DNA of 41,674 bases from Candidatus Parcubacteria bacterium (lineage in GTDB: Bacteria; Patescibacteriota; Patescibacteriia; Patescibacteriales; BM507). The notes under the pieces were generated by a model, which worked only from the letters and a program-made list of their open reading frames with translations, had not been told where the DNA came from and did not search any database. A program made the position numbers and the translations under genes. Positions 18,970-27,663 of this stretch are shown one piece after another. Location: NCBI GenBank assembly GCA_002869265.1, contig PKTH01000011.1, forward strand, positions 74,843 through 116,516. The letters run 5' to 3'. Position 1 is the first letter of the stretch. Each line of letters opens with the position of its first letter.

Positions 18970-21783
18970 ATGTTTTTCAACAAAAGTTTTGTAAAAATTG
19001 TAGTTTTATCCCTACTGCTTACATCTTTTTTTGTTATGAAGCCGAATATGGCAGCTAATAATGAATATGTTATTAGAACTGCTGTATCTGAGGGCTGGGA
19101 AGCGGGTCAAGATGAGTATTGGCACTTGCAACCGGTTAACGAAAAAAACAATTATTCTTTCAGAGAGAAAATTCACTTTTTTGTACAAAGTGACTATATA
19201 AATATTCCACACACCTGGACTATAAGGGTGTACACGGGAGACTCCTTGGTTAAAGAGATGAGCGCTAATTATGATCCTGGCAACTATGGTTGGCAGTATA
19301 GTAATTTTACTCCTTGGATAAACAATCTTGACCCTGGTAATTACCGAGTGGAGTATTACTTAAATTCTGGTGCTGGTGAAGAGCTAGCAAATTCACTAGA
19401 ATTTAGCGTTTCTGATAATTTGCTTAATGGTCTTGAGCCATACAAGTTCTCAAAGGCAGAGACAGCCACCACATGGGCTCATGGAGATAAAGAAGAGCAT
19501 TGGAACCTACAGGCGGTTGGTAAGAAAAACAGATTTAGCGTTGGTGAGAACGTTCAACTAATTGCTCAAGTAAAAGATATTTATGTAGATCATAGGTATA
19601 GAGTTGAATTACGTGAAGGAGGAATCACTCAATGGGATTATGAATCTGAATGGATGCAAGTAGGTGATAAATGGGATTATGGTAATTTCTTTCCAAGCTA
19701 TCAAGTTAATAAAGCTGGTAGTTATGAATTCAGAGTATTTATTGATACTGGAGAAGGATATAAACACCTAGCGAATGTTCCTTTCACTGTTGAGGGAGAA
19801 ATCCCAAAATACTCTTATAGCCACACCGACTTAGCTACTGGCTTTGAATACGGTGCTGGTGAAGAGTATTGGAACATGCGAGCTGTAAATCAGAAAAATG
19901 TTTTCCAAAAAGGAGATACAATCTATGCCATGTCACAGGTTAGAAATATTAAACATAACCACCAGTGGAAAGTTGAACTATATAAAGGAGCTGATTTGAT
20001 GTGGGAGTATGAAGATGAATGGAGAGGTGTTGGGAATGGTTGGATTTACGGAAATTTTTATCCAGCTTTTCATGACGCTCAACCAGGTGAATATACTTTC
20101 AAAATATATCTAAACATCGGAGACGGTTATGAGCTACTAGAGTCTAAGGCTTTCAGTGTTGAGGGAACAGTCGAAAAACCAAAATTTGACCATGCAATTC
20201 TTGCAAGTGGTTGGATGCATGGAGTAGATGCCGAGCATTGGAACTTGGTACCAGTTGGTAATAAAAGTGTTTTCACCGAAGGTGAAGATGTTCATTTGGT
20301 AGCACAAGTTAGAAATATACAGGTTGATCATAGATATAGAGTTGAACTTCACCAGGGAGAAGAAACCATGTGGGGTTATGATACAGAGTGGTTAGATGTT
20401 GGTCCTGGATGGAAATATAGTAATTTCTTCCCGGTATATACAAACGCCGAAGTAGGTAGTTATGAATTTTGGTATTATCTAGATACTGGTGAAGGCTTTG
20501 AGTATTTTGGAAAGAAAGCATTTGAGGTTGTTCCTCAGACTCCAGACCCAGAGACCCCTCCAGTCGTTGACCCTCCTGTTGTTGAAGAACCACCAGTTGT
20601 TGATCCTCCAGTGGTAGAAGAGCCGCCAGTAGTTGATCCTCCCGTCGTTGAAGAACCGCCAGTAGTTGAACCACCAGTGGTAGAACCACCAGTTGTTACT
20701 TATAAAGATTACAACCGTGGTGTAACTGCTTATAACACAATAGATAAAAATGATTTTGCATATTTTAGAGATAATGGGATCTCAACAGTTAGACTGATGC
20801 TGATGGACGGTGATTTACTTCCGCCTAGTGCAGAGTTTGATGTAGACTCATCTTCACGTTCTATATCACCTGAGAATGTTACTGAACTGAAAAACATGAT
20901 TTCTCTAGCAAAGGAATATGAGATAAAATTAGTTGTTGATGTTCACGAAGTTCCTGGTTTAAATAGATGGTTCTTGTCAGAAACAAAACCAAAAGATACT
21001 CGTCTTTGGGAGGAAACAAGTGAAGGAGAAAAGTATAGAGATGTTTTAGTAACTCTTTGGGATCAGTTGTCAGAAGTAATGAAAAATGAAGACGTAGAAC
21101 TAGTTTCATATGAACTTCTAAATGAACCAGAGCCAAAAACTGATATTGATCCAAATGAAAATAAAGCATATCTTTGGACAGACACTCAAGATAGAATCAT
21201 TAACGCGATCAGAGCTAATGGTGATAGTCACTTGATTATCGCTTCACCAGCTTATGCTTGGAGGACAGAATCTCTAAGTGAATGGGTTCCTTCTGATGTT
21301 GTGATGAATGACGAGAATATTATCGCTTCTGTTCATGGTTATAGACCAATCCAATTTACTATCCAGGAAGAAGCTTGGTATGGTAATACTGAATACAATA
21401 CTTATCCAAGCCTTCTAAATGAAGAACATTATGGAGAGACTGAGTGGAACTATACAATGATAGATAGTGTTTTCACTGACGTGGTTGATACTTTTTATGA
21501 CACATATAACATGCCAGTATATATCGCTGAGTTTGCAGTCAATAGAGAAGCTCCAGGAGCAGAGCAGTGGTTGCTTGATATGATGAATATCATGAATAAG
21601 AATCACTCAGAAGAAGTTTGGGGATGGTCAGTACACGTTTGGGAAGAAGATCAGTATGCTAGACTTAATCACCTTGATTATGATTGGAGTAGGGCAGGAA
21701 TGAATGACTTCTCAGCTGATCCCGCACAACTCGAAGCAGTTCTAGCGGGGATTAATAACACCGAAGAAACTTTGATGCAGTAA
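18970..21783 (+). CDS. Secreted multidomain glycoside hydrolase (GH5/cellulase-like) with four tandem N-terminal modules and Pro-rich linker
   Basis: Signal peptide; four ~115-120 aa repeats; PPVVDPPVVEEPPVV linker; C-terminal TIM-barrel-like region with YELLNEPEP (acid/base) and MPVYIAEFAV (nucleophile) motifs. Confidence 0.8.
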   Translation: MFFNKSFVKIVVLSLLLTSFFVMKPNMAANNEYVIRTAVSEGWEAGQDEYWHLQPVNEKNNYSFREKIHFFVQSDYINIPHTWTIRVYTGDSLVKEMSANYDPGNYGWQYSNFTPWINNLDPGNYRVEYYLNSGAGEELANSLEFSVSDNLLNGLEPYKFSKAETATTWAHGDKEEHWNLQAVGKKNRFSVGENVQLIAQVKDIYVDHRYRVELREGGITQWDYESEWMQVGDKWDYGNFFPSYQVNKAGSYEFRVFIDTGEGYKHLANVPFTVEGEIPKYSYSHTDLATGFEYGAGEEYWNMRAVNQKNVFQKGDTIYAMSQVRNIKHNHQWKVELYKGADLMWEYEDEWRGVGNGWIYGNFYPAFHDAQPGEYTFKIYLNIGDGYELLESKAFSVEGTVEKPKFDHAILASGWMHGVDAEHWNLVPVGNKSVFTEGEDVHLVAQVRNIQVDHRYRVELHQGEETMWGYDTEWLDVGPGWKYSNFFPVYTNAEVGSYEFWYYLDTGEGFEYFGKKAFEVVPQTPDPETPPVVDPPVVEEPPVVDPPVVEEPPVVDPPVVEEPPVVEPPVVEPPVVTYKDYNRGVTAYNTIDKNDFAYFRDNGISTVRLMLMDGDLLPPSAEFDVDSSSRSISPENVTELKNMISLAKEYEIKLVVDVHEVPGLNRWFLSETKPKDTRLWEETSEGEKYRDVLVTLWDQLSEVMKNEDVELVSYELLNEPEPKTDIDPNENKAYLWTDTQDRIINAIRANGDSHLIIASPAYAWRTESLSEWVPSDVVMNDENIIASVHGYRPIQFTIQEEAWYGNTEYNTYPSLLNEEHYGETEWNYTMIDSVFTDVVDTFYDTYNMPVYIAEFAVNREAPGAEQWLLDMMNIMNKNHSEEVWGWSVHVWEEDQYARLNHLDYDWSRAGMNDFSADPAQLEAVLAGINNTEETLMQ
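20550..20697 (+). repeat. Coding tandem repeat for the Pro/Val/Glu linker
   Basis: Repeated cctccagtngttgannnn units encoding PPVVDPPVVEEPPVV. Confidence 0.85.
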
Positions 21784-21801
21784 TAGCTTACATATTTAAA
21801 A

Positions 21802-21830
21802 AGAACAGTCGAAAGACTGTTCTTTTTTTT
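21802..21830 (+). terminator. Rho-independent terminator
   Basis: agaacagtc-gaaa-gactgttct followed by a T tract. Confidence 0.9.
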
Positions 21831-21834
21831 GGAT

Positions 21835-21862
21835 AAAAAAAGCCCAGACTTTTGTCTGGGCT
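21835..21862 (-). terminator. Rho-independent terminator on the minus strand
   Basis: agcccagac-tttt-gtctgggct (21841-21862) with an A tract on the + strand at 21835-21841. Confidence 0.9.
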
Positions 21863-21869
21863 TGGTGGC

Positions 21870-22292
21870 CTAGAGGCCTAAATACCGAATGACTTGCTGT
21901 TCTGTTTCGCCAGCTGAAATATTCGGAAGGAAGTGAGTCTCTAAATTGCCGCCTCGATTTTTTAAGAACTCGAGTTTTATTCCACGGTTTTCTGTAATTT
22001 CTATACTTACAATAGCCCCAGAATCAGTGGAAGAAGCAACTTTTTCGAATAAGTAATTTGGGATGACAGTGTAGAACCTCTCAATGAATGATAGATTTGC
22101 ATAGTAGCAATTTTCTACGGCCCGCATATTGTTCTTACTAGCCTTGTCGTAGTAACACCCAACTATAAATATTCCTTTGTCTGAAAGATAGAAAGTGGGG
22201 TATTGGTGTGAAAAACCATTTTTCGCCGCGAGTGCTGTGGAGGACAAGAACAATAGGATTGAAATACTGAAAAGTATGATGTATTTTTTCAT
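21870..22292 (-). CDS. Small secreted protein of unknown function
   Basis: Signal peptide MKKYIILFSISILLFLSSTALA after AAGGAG; ATG at 22292 preferred to 22352; ends in TAG just before a terminator. Confidence 0.7.
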   Translation of the reverse strand: MKKYIILFSISILLFLSSTALAAKNGFSHQYPTFYLSDKGIFIVGCYYDKASKNNMRAVENCYYANLSFIERFYTVIPNYLFEKVASSTDSGAIVSIEITENRGIKLEFLKNRGGNLETHFLPNISAGETEQQVIRYLGL

Positions 22293-22501
22293 TATCTTTC
22301 TCCTTAAAATTGAATGGGGTTTTTCTCCCTTAGGATAACAATATATAATCACATTTATACTTTTTTTCTTATTTCGTGTAATTTTTTCAGGAAAGAGGTT
22401 GAAAGAAATTCAGCAGAATGCCTTTTTCAGTTTTTAGATTAGAATATTTGCGGTTATGAACCTCCTTTTGAATGGGTTTTTAATGACCAAATTGTATTCG
22501 C

Positions 22502-22530
22502 ACTATAGCATAAAACTAAATATATGTCAA
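22502..22530 (-). promoter_or_regulatory. Sigma70-like promoter for the minus-strand secreted-protein gene
   Basis: Minus strand TTGACA (22525-22530) - 17 nt - TATAGT (22502-22507). Confidence 0.65.
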
Positions 22531-22589
22531 TAGCTTGATTTTATGTATAATTAAAGGTAGTATAGAAATAGGCTAAAATAAAAGAAAAT

Positions 22590-23384
22590 ATGGAAAAAAT
22601 ATTAGAAAAAGTTAAAGAAGTTGTCAGAAGATCTGGTAAGGAAATAATGAAAAATTATGGAGATGATAATGAGGTGACTACCAAGAAAGACAAAACGCCA
22701 GTTACTGAAATAGATCTTCTGAGTGAAAAAATCATCATTGATGGTTTATCTGAACTTGGGTATGGCTTTTTGTCTGAGGAGAGGTTGGGCAGTAAGGATA
22801 GATTGGATGATGAGAGGATTTGGGTTATTGATCCGATTGATGGAACTAAAGATTTTATAAATCAAACTGGAGAGTTTTCTGTAATGGTTGGCCTGGTGGA
22901 AAACAATGAATCAATTCTCGGTGTGGTCTATCAGCCAGCTTTTGACAAATTGTATTTTGCGACCAAGGGCGGAGGGGCTTATCTAGAGGAAGCTGGTAAG
23001 ATAAAAAAGATGAATGTTTCGAGAACAGATGATTGTGGAGATATTAAAATGCTAGCCAGCAGGTATCATATGATGGACCTTGAGCAAAACTTGTCTCGAG
23101 AAATGGATATTACAGATTTTTTAAGTCACGGGTCGGCTGGTTTAAAGATTGCCTTAATTGCAGAGCAGAAAGCAGACCTCTATATAAACTCTAGTGATAG
23201 AACAGCGGAATGGGACATTTGTGCGGCTGATATTATAATAAGAGAAGCCGGGGGAATGATAACAGATATGAATGGTAGTAGAATTATGTATAATAAAGAA
23301 AATTATTTGAATTTGAAAGGCTATGTAGTGAGCAATGGTCTGGTACATGATAAGGTGCTTGCCAAAATTAAGGAATTGAGGTAA
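22590..23384 (+). CDS. cysQ: 3'(2'),5'-bisphosphate nucleotidase / inositol monophosphatase family (CysQ-like)
   Basis: EIDLLSEKIIIDGL; WVIDPIDGTKDFINQTGEFSVMVGLVENNESILGVVYQP; AEWDICAADIIIREAGG. Confidence 0.88.
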   Translation: MEKILEKVKEVVRRSGKEIMKNYGDDNEVTTKKDKTPVTEIDLLSEKIIIDGLSELGYGFLSEERLGSKDRLDDERIWVIDPIDGTKDFINQTGEFSVMVGLVENNESILGVVYQPAFDKLYFATKGGGAYLEEAGKIKKMNVSRTDDCGDIKMLASRYHMMDLEQNLSREMDITDFLSHGSAGLKIALIAEQKADLYINSSDRTAEWDICAADIIIREAGGMITDMNGSRIMYNKENYLNLKGYVVSNGLVHDKVLAKIKELR

Positions 23385-23434
23385 AAATAGCAAACAAACA
23401 AATAATAGAACCTTAAAATAGAGAGGAGGCCGTC

Positions 23435-24157
23435 ATGGCTAAGAATGTTTGGAAGAAAATGCCAGAACGAAAGAAGTTGATATTTACTGTTGGTCAGCTG
23501 GTGGCAAAAACAATGACAAAAGCAGAGGCTAAAACATTAGGACTGACTGAAGTGAATTTATTTCCTGTTTTTGAAAGGGTTGGCAGTATAAAAGACTACA
23601 GTGTTAGTGTTCAGGATGTAAAAAGCAGGGAAACCCCATTTTTGGATGAAGTTATGATAATGAACCGAGGTGACTTGGTAGCAATGTCTAGGGAAATGAA
23701 GCAAAGTGATGTATTGGCAGCTGTAACGAGCATGGCCGCTGGTAAGAGACAGATTGATTGGAGAATGCTTGAAAGGAAGAAAATCACTAGAGAAAAATTG
23801 CTGCCGTTAGCAATGAGCTCCCTTGTTTTATCAAAGATAAAACTATGTGAAAATGATCTAGTGAAACTCGGGGTGGGTGATTACTTTGCCCGTGGTTGCG
23901 ATCGTCGGTGGATAGGCATAACTCTGCGTTATGTGTCAGACAAGGATGGAATTCTAAAGCCCGAGAAATGCCCTCTCAGTGTTTATTGTAATCGCTGTCT
24001 TAACGCGATTAGTGAGAACCGAATCGACAACTTTTCTTGTGATAATTGTGGAATCTACAAATTTATTGTCGAGAGAATGAAACATGCCGATAATCGGGAT
24101 CCAACTGATTTTCTTTCAATGAATTCCAGTCTCTCAAATACCAGTGATATGACATGA
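23435..24157 (+). CDS. Hypothetical protein with a C-terminal Cys cluster (possible zinc ribbon)
   Basis: 240 aa; CPLSVYCNRCLNAISENRIDNFSCDNC; AGAGAGG-type RBS. Confidence 0.6.
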   Translation: MAKNVWKKMPERKKLIFTVGQLVAKTMTKAEAKTLGLTEVNLFPVFERVGSIKDYSVSVQDVKSRETPFLDEVMIMNRGDLVAMSREMKQSDVLAAVTSMAAGKRQIDWRMLERKKITREKLLPLAMSSLVLSKIKLCENDLVKLGVGDYFARGCDRRWIGITLRYVSDKDGILKPEKCPLSVYCNRCLNAISENRIDNFSCDNCGIYKFIVERMKHADNRDPTDFLSMNSSLSNTSDMT

Positions 24158-24164
24158 GAATCTT

Positions 24165-24193
24165 TTGACAAAGCACTTTATTTAGGCTAATAT
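24165..24193 (+). promoter_or_regulatory. Sigma70-like promoter for rmlD-rmlA
   Basis: TTGACA (24165-24170) - 17 nt - TAATAT (24188-24193). Confidence 0.7.
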
Positions 24194-24222
24194 TAATACA
24201 GCCGATAGAAGTGCTTTTTTTT
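24171..24222 (+). terminator. Possible terminator overlapping the promoter
   Basis: aagcactt (24171-24178) / aagtgctt (24209-24216), 30-nt loop, then a T tract. Confidence 0.4.
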
Positions 24223-24253
24223 ATTTTTTATTTAATATTGGCTAAAAAAAATT

Positions 24254-25117
24254 ATGAAAATATTGATTTTAGGAGCAAACGGTAACCTAGGGACACAGTT
24301 AACAAAAGTGTTTGGAGACGATCCAGAAAATGAAGTAATAGCCTGGGATAGGGAGCAGATAGATGTTACAGATCAAGAATTGGTAGACAAGAAAGTAGCT
24401 GACATAAAGCCAGAGTTGATAATAAATGCTGTTGCCTATAATGCTGTAGATAAGTGTGAGGACGATGAAGATGAATATGATCTGGCAAAGGAGTTGAATA
24501 TTGATGTGCCACGTTATTTGGCAAAGGCGGCCCTTACAAATAAAGCAATTATTATTCACTACTCAAGTGACTATGTTTTTGAAGGAAATGGCGAAGGTGA
24601 GTACGAAGAGGACTATGAAACAAAGTCTGTAAATAGGTATGGTAAAACTAAATTAATGGGTGAGCGCGATGTGATAAGGATGAGCGGGATGGGACTTAAG
24701 TGGTACTTGATAAGGACTTCAAAACTGTTTGGACCAAAGCCTGAAAACCAAGATGCTAAAGAGAATTTTTTTGATATCATGCTCAAGCTATCAGAGAAAA
24801 AGGACGAATTGAATGTTGTTGATGGGGAGCGTAGCTGTTTTACCTATGCCCCAGATTTAGCCAAAGCGACTAAGGAGTTAGTGGAAAGCGAGAAGGGATT
24901 TGGTATATACCACCTTGTAAACGAAGGACCGGCTACTTGGTATGAAGGTGTTAAGGAATTATTTAGACTGAAAAACATTGAAACAAAAGTTAATCCCATT
25001 GCTTCTGAAGACTTAGAAAGGCCCGCTAAGAGACCAAAGTCTTCTGTTTTAAAAAACACAAAATTATCACCTCTAAGGTCTTGGAAAGAGGCTTTGGCGG
25101 AATATGTAAATTTATGA
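24254..25117 (+). CDS. rfbD: dTDP-4-dehydrorhamnose reductase (RmlD/RfbD)
   Basis: KILILGANGNLGTQL; IINAVAYNAVDKCEDD; YSSDYVFEGNGEGEYEEDYETKSVNRYGKTKLMGE. Confidence 0.88.
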   Translation: MKILILGANGNLGTQLTKVFGDDPENEVIAWDREQIDVTDQELVDKKVADIKPELIINAVAYNAVDKCEDDEDEYDLAKELNIDVPRYLAKAALTNKAIIIHYSSDYVFEGNGEGEYEEDYETKSVNRYGKTKLMGERDVIRMSGMGLKWYLIRTSKLFGPKPENQDAKENFFDIMLKLSEKKDELNVVDGERSCFTYAPDLAKATKELVESEKGFGIYHLVNEGPATWYEGVKELFRLKNIETKVNPIASEDLERPAKRPKSSVLKNTKLSPLRSWKEALAEYVNL

Positions 25118-25851
25118 GCAAAAAAATGAAAGGAATAATCCTCGCTGGAGGAAGTGCAACTAGACTGAGACCGTGCACTAAGGTAACTTCAAAACAATTA
25201 CTGCCGGTTTATAATAAACCAATGATTTATTATCCTCTAAACACTTTGATCAAAGCGGGGATAAAAGATATTTTAATAATTGTCTCTCCAGAAAGGGCTG
25301 GAGATTTTCTTAATTTGCTTGGTTCAGGCAAAGAGTTCGGTGTTAATTTTACTTACGAGATCCAAGACACTCCGAGAGGCTTGGCTGATGCTTTTATTGT
25401 TGGTGAAAATTTTATAGGGAGTGATAATGTGGCTATGATTCTGGGAGATAATATTTTTGAAGATGATTTATATGAAAGCATTGAGAATTTTGAAAAAGGG
25501 GGAATGGTTTTTGCTAAGAAAGTTTCTGATCCTGAGAGATTCGGAGTGGTCAAGTTTGATAAAAATATGAAGGCAGAAAAGGTGGTTGAAAAACCGAAAG
25601 AGTGGATAAGTGATTATGCTCTTGTTGGTTTGTATGTTTTTGATAATAGAGTGGTTAAGGTGGCTAAGGAAGTTGAGCCGAGTGAGAGAGGAGAAATAGA
25701 AATAACTGATTTGCAAAATTTTTATTTACAAAAAGGCGAGTTAGAAGTGGCTATGATAAACGGGGCTTGGTTGGACGCCGGAACTTTTGATAGTCTGCTT
25801 GAAGCACAGATTTTGGCCAAGGAGAAACTTCAGGACAAAATGGTTATCTAA
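25114..25851 (+). CDS. rfbA: Glucose-1-phosphate thymidylyltransferase (RmlA/RfbA)
   Basis: KGIILAGGSATRLRPCTKVTSKQLLPVYNKPMIYYPLNTL; GDNIFEDD; ATGA overlap with rfbD. Confidence 0.9.
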   Translation: MSKKMKGIILAGGSATRLRPCTKVTSKQLLPVYNKPMIYYPLNTLIKAGIKDILIIVSPERAGDFLNLLGSGKEFGVNFTYEIQDTPRGLADAFIVGENFIGSDNVAMILGDNIFEDDLYESIENFEKGGMVFAKKVSDPERFGVVKFDKNMKAEKVVEKPKEWISDYALVGLYVFDNRVVKVAKEVEPSERGEIEITDLQNFYLQKGELEVAMINGAWLDAGTFDSLLEAQILAKEKLQDKMVI

Positions 25852-25865
25852 GAAGTCTTTTCGAT

Positions 25866-26798
25866 ATGAATCAGGCAAACAATAAAATTACAGTAGGACT
25901 AATAACATACGGTAAATTGACCTTTAGGTACTTACCGTATTTTTTGGATAGCTTATATAAGCAAAGTCATAGAAATTTTTCAGTTATAGTTTTTGACAAC
26001 TCGGAAGATTATTCAAAAAACGCTGATTTTATTAAAGAAAAGTATCCAGACATTAAATTGATAGAAAATAAAAAAAACGTTGGTTTTGCTAGAGCCTATA
26101 ACAAGATGATTGCCCTAGCCAAAAGTGGTGGCGCAAAATATTTTCTAGCTCTAAACCCTGATATGATTCTGGATGAAAAGGCTGTAGAAGAAATGTATAA
26201 GAGAATGGAGGGGAGGGACGACCTAGGATCAGTAAGCCCACTGGTTTATCGTTGGGATTTTGAGAACAAGATTAAAACAGATATGATAGATACCTGCGGA
26301 ATAGCTCTTTTACCTGGTTTGCGTTTTGTTGATATAGCGCAAGGGGTAAAAAAGATTGATGAAAATTCTTTGAAAAAAATGATTGGCCCTTCTGGGGCGG
26401 CGGCTTTTTATAGAATAAGTTCATTGGATTCAGCCTCCATTAGTGGGGAATATTTTGATGAGGGAATGTTTATGTATAAAGAAGATTGTGATTTGGCCTA
26501 TCGACTTTATAGAGCAGGTTTAAAATCGGAGTGCGTGAGAGAGGCGGTGGTGTTTCATGACAGGACAGCATCATCGATTGGTGGATTGGCTAAGATATTT
26601 AAAAATAGAAAAGGGAAGAGTGAGAAGATACGAGAGTGGTCCTTTTTGAATCAGCATATTATTTATAAAAAATATTTTAGAGAGCAGAACATTATGAATA
26701 AGATTTTTGTTCTTGCTCATGGGGTGAGAATGTTTTTGTATGTCATTCTATTTGAGAGGTTTTTATTGAAACAATATATTTTCTTATTTAAAAAATAA
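25866..26798 (+). CDS. Glycosyltransferase family 2
   Basis: FSVIVFDNSEDYS; NKKNVGFARAYNKM; LALNPDMIL; YKEDCDLAYRLYRAG. Confidence 0.88.
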   Translation: MNQANNKITVGLITYGKLTFRYLPYFLDSLYKQSHRNFSVIVFDNSEDYSKNADFIKEKYPDIKLIENKKNVGFARAYNKMIALAKSGGAKYFLALNPDMILDEKAVEEMYKRMEGRDDLGSVSPLVYRWDFENKIKTDMIDTCGIALLPGLRFVDIAQGVKKIDENSLKKMIGPSGAAAFYRISSLDSASISGEYFDEGMFMYKEDCDLAYRLYRAGLKSECVREAVVFHDRTASSIGGLAKIFKNRKGKSEKIREWSFLNQHIIYKKYFREQNIMNKIFVLAHGVRMFLYVILFERFLLKQYIFLFKK

Positions 26799-26801
26799 AG
26801 C

Positions 26802-27662
26802 ATGGACGTATCAATTATAATAGTTTCCTGGAAAGTTAAGGAGCTATTGAGAGAAAACTTAAAAGCACTGTTTAGGAGCACAGGAGACTTGTCTTTTGAA
26901 GTTTTTGTTGTTGATAATCATTCGGCAGACGGAACACTTGAGATGGTGGCCAAAGAATTTCCCCAGGTAAACTTAATCGCCAATAACTATAATGCTGGTT
27001 TTGCGGCTGCTAATAATCAGGCGATGGAAATGGCCCAGGGAGATTTTATTCTACTTTTAAATCCTGACATGAGAGTATTCCCAGACACTTTATTGAAGAT
27101 GCATGCTTTTATGAAAAAAAATAAAGAGGTTGGAGTAGCCTCTTGTCGTTTGGTAGATGAAGAAGGTGGAAACATAGACCATGTTAGAAAATTTCCAACA
27201 TTACTAAATCAGCTAGCCGTTGTTTTAAAGATCCCACATATTTTCCCTGGGGTTTTGAATAATTATTTAATGAAAGGTTTTGACTATGATAGGGAGGCTG
27301 AAGTGGATTCTGTTCGGGGAGCCTTTTTTATGATAAGTAGAGAAGTTATAGATGCTATAGGAAAACTAGATCCAATATATTTTATTTGGTTTGAAGAGGT
27401 AGATTATTGTATGAGAGTGAAGAGTGCCGGCAGGAAAGTGGTATATACTCCTGAGGCAAAATGCATCGATTATGTTGGAAAAAGCTTTTCTCAAGTTGCG
27501 AGAGGGGAGACACAGAAATACTTTAGAGACTCAATGTTGAAATATTTCAAAAGATGGCATTCTTTTTGGTCATGGTTTTTTCTGTATTTGGCCTGGCCCC
27601 TAGGGATACTACTTGCAAATCTTGCTGACATGATTAAGATAAAAAAAAGAATCAAAACATAG
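26802..27662 (+). CDS. Glycosyltransferase family 2
   Basis: VSIIIVSWKVKELL; VVDNHSADGTLEMV; LLLNPDMRV; WFEEVDYCMRVKSAG. Confidence 0.92.
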   Translation: MDVSIIIVSWKVKELLRENLKALFRSTGDLSFEVFVVDNHSADGTLEMVAKEFPQVNLIANNYNAGFAAANNQAMEMAQGDFILLLNPDMRVFPDTLLKMHAFMKKNKEVGVASCRLVDEEGGNIDHVRKFPTLLNQLAVVLKIPHIFPGVLNNYLMKGFDYDREAEVDSVRGAFFMISREVIDAIGKLDPIYFIWFEEVDYCMRVKSAGRKVVYTPEAKCIDYVGKSFSQVARGETQKYFRDSMLKYFKRWHSFWSWFFLYLAWPLGILLANLADMIKIKKRIKT

Positions 27663-27663
27663 T

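Noticed and set aside
20309-20689. 126-aa minus-strand ORF in the track
   Set aside because: Antisense to the Pro/Val/Glu linker; its LLVVLQQQ composition is the reverse reading of the repeat.
22456-22533. 25-codon small ORF MNLLLNGFLMTKLYSHYSIKLNICQ
   Set aside because: No convincing RBS and it overlaps the minus-strand promoter; probably chance.
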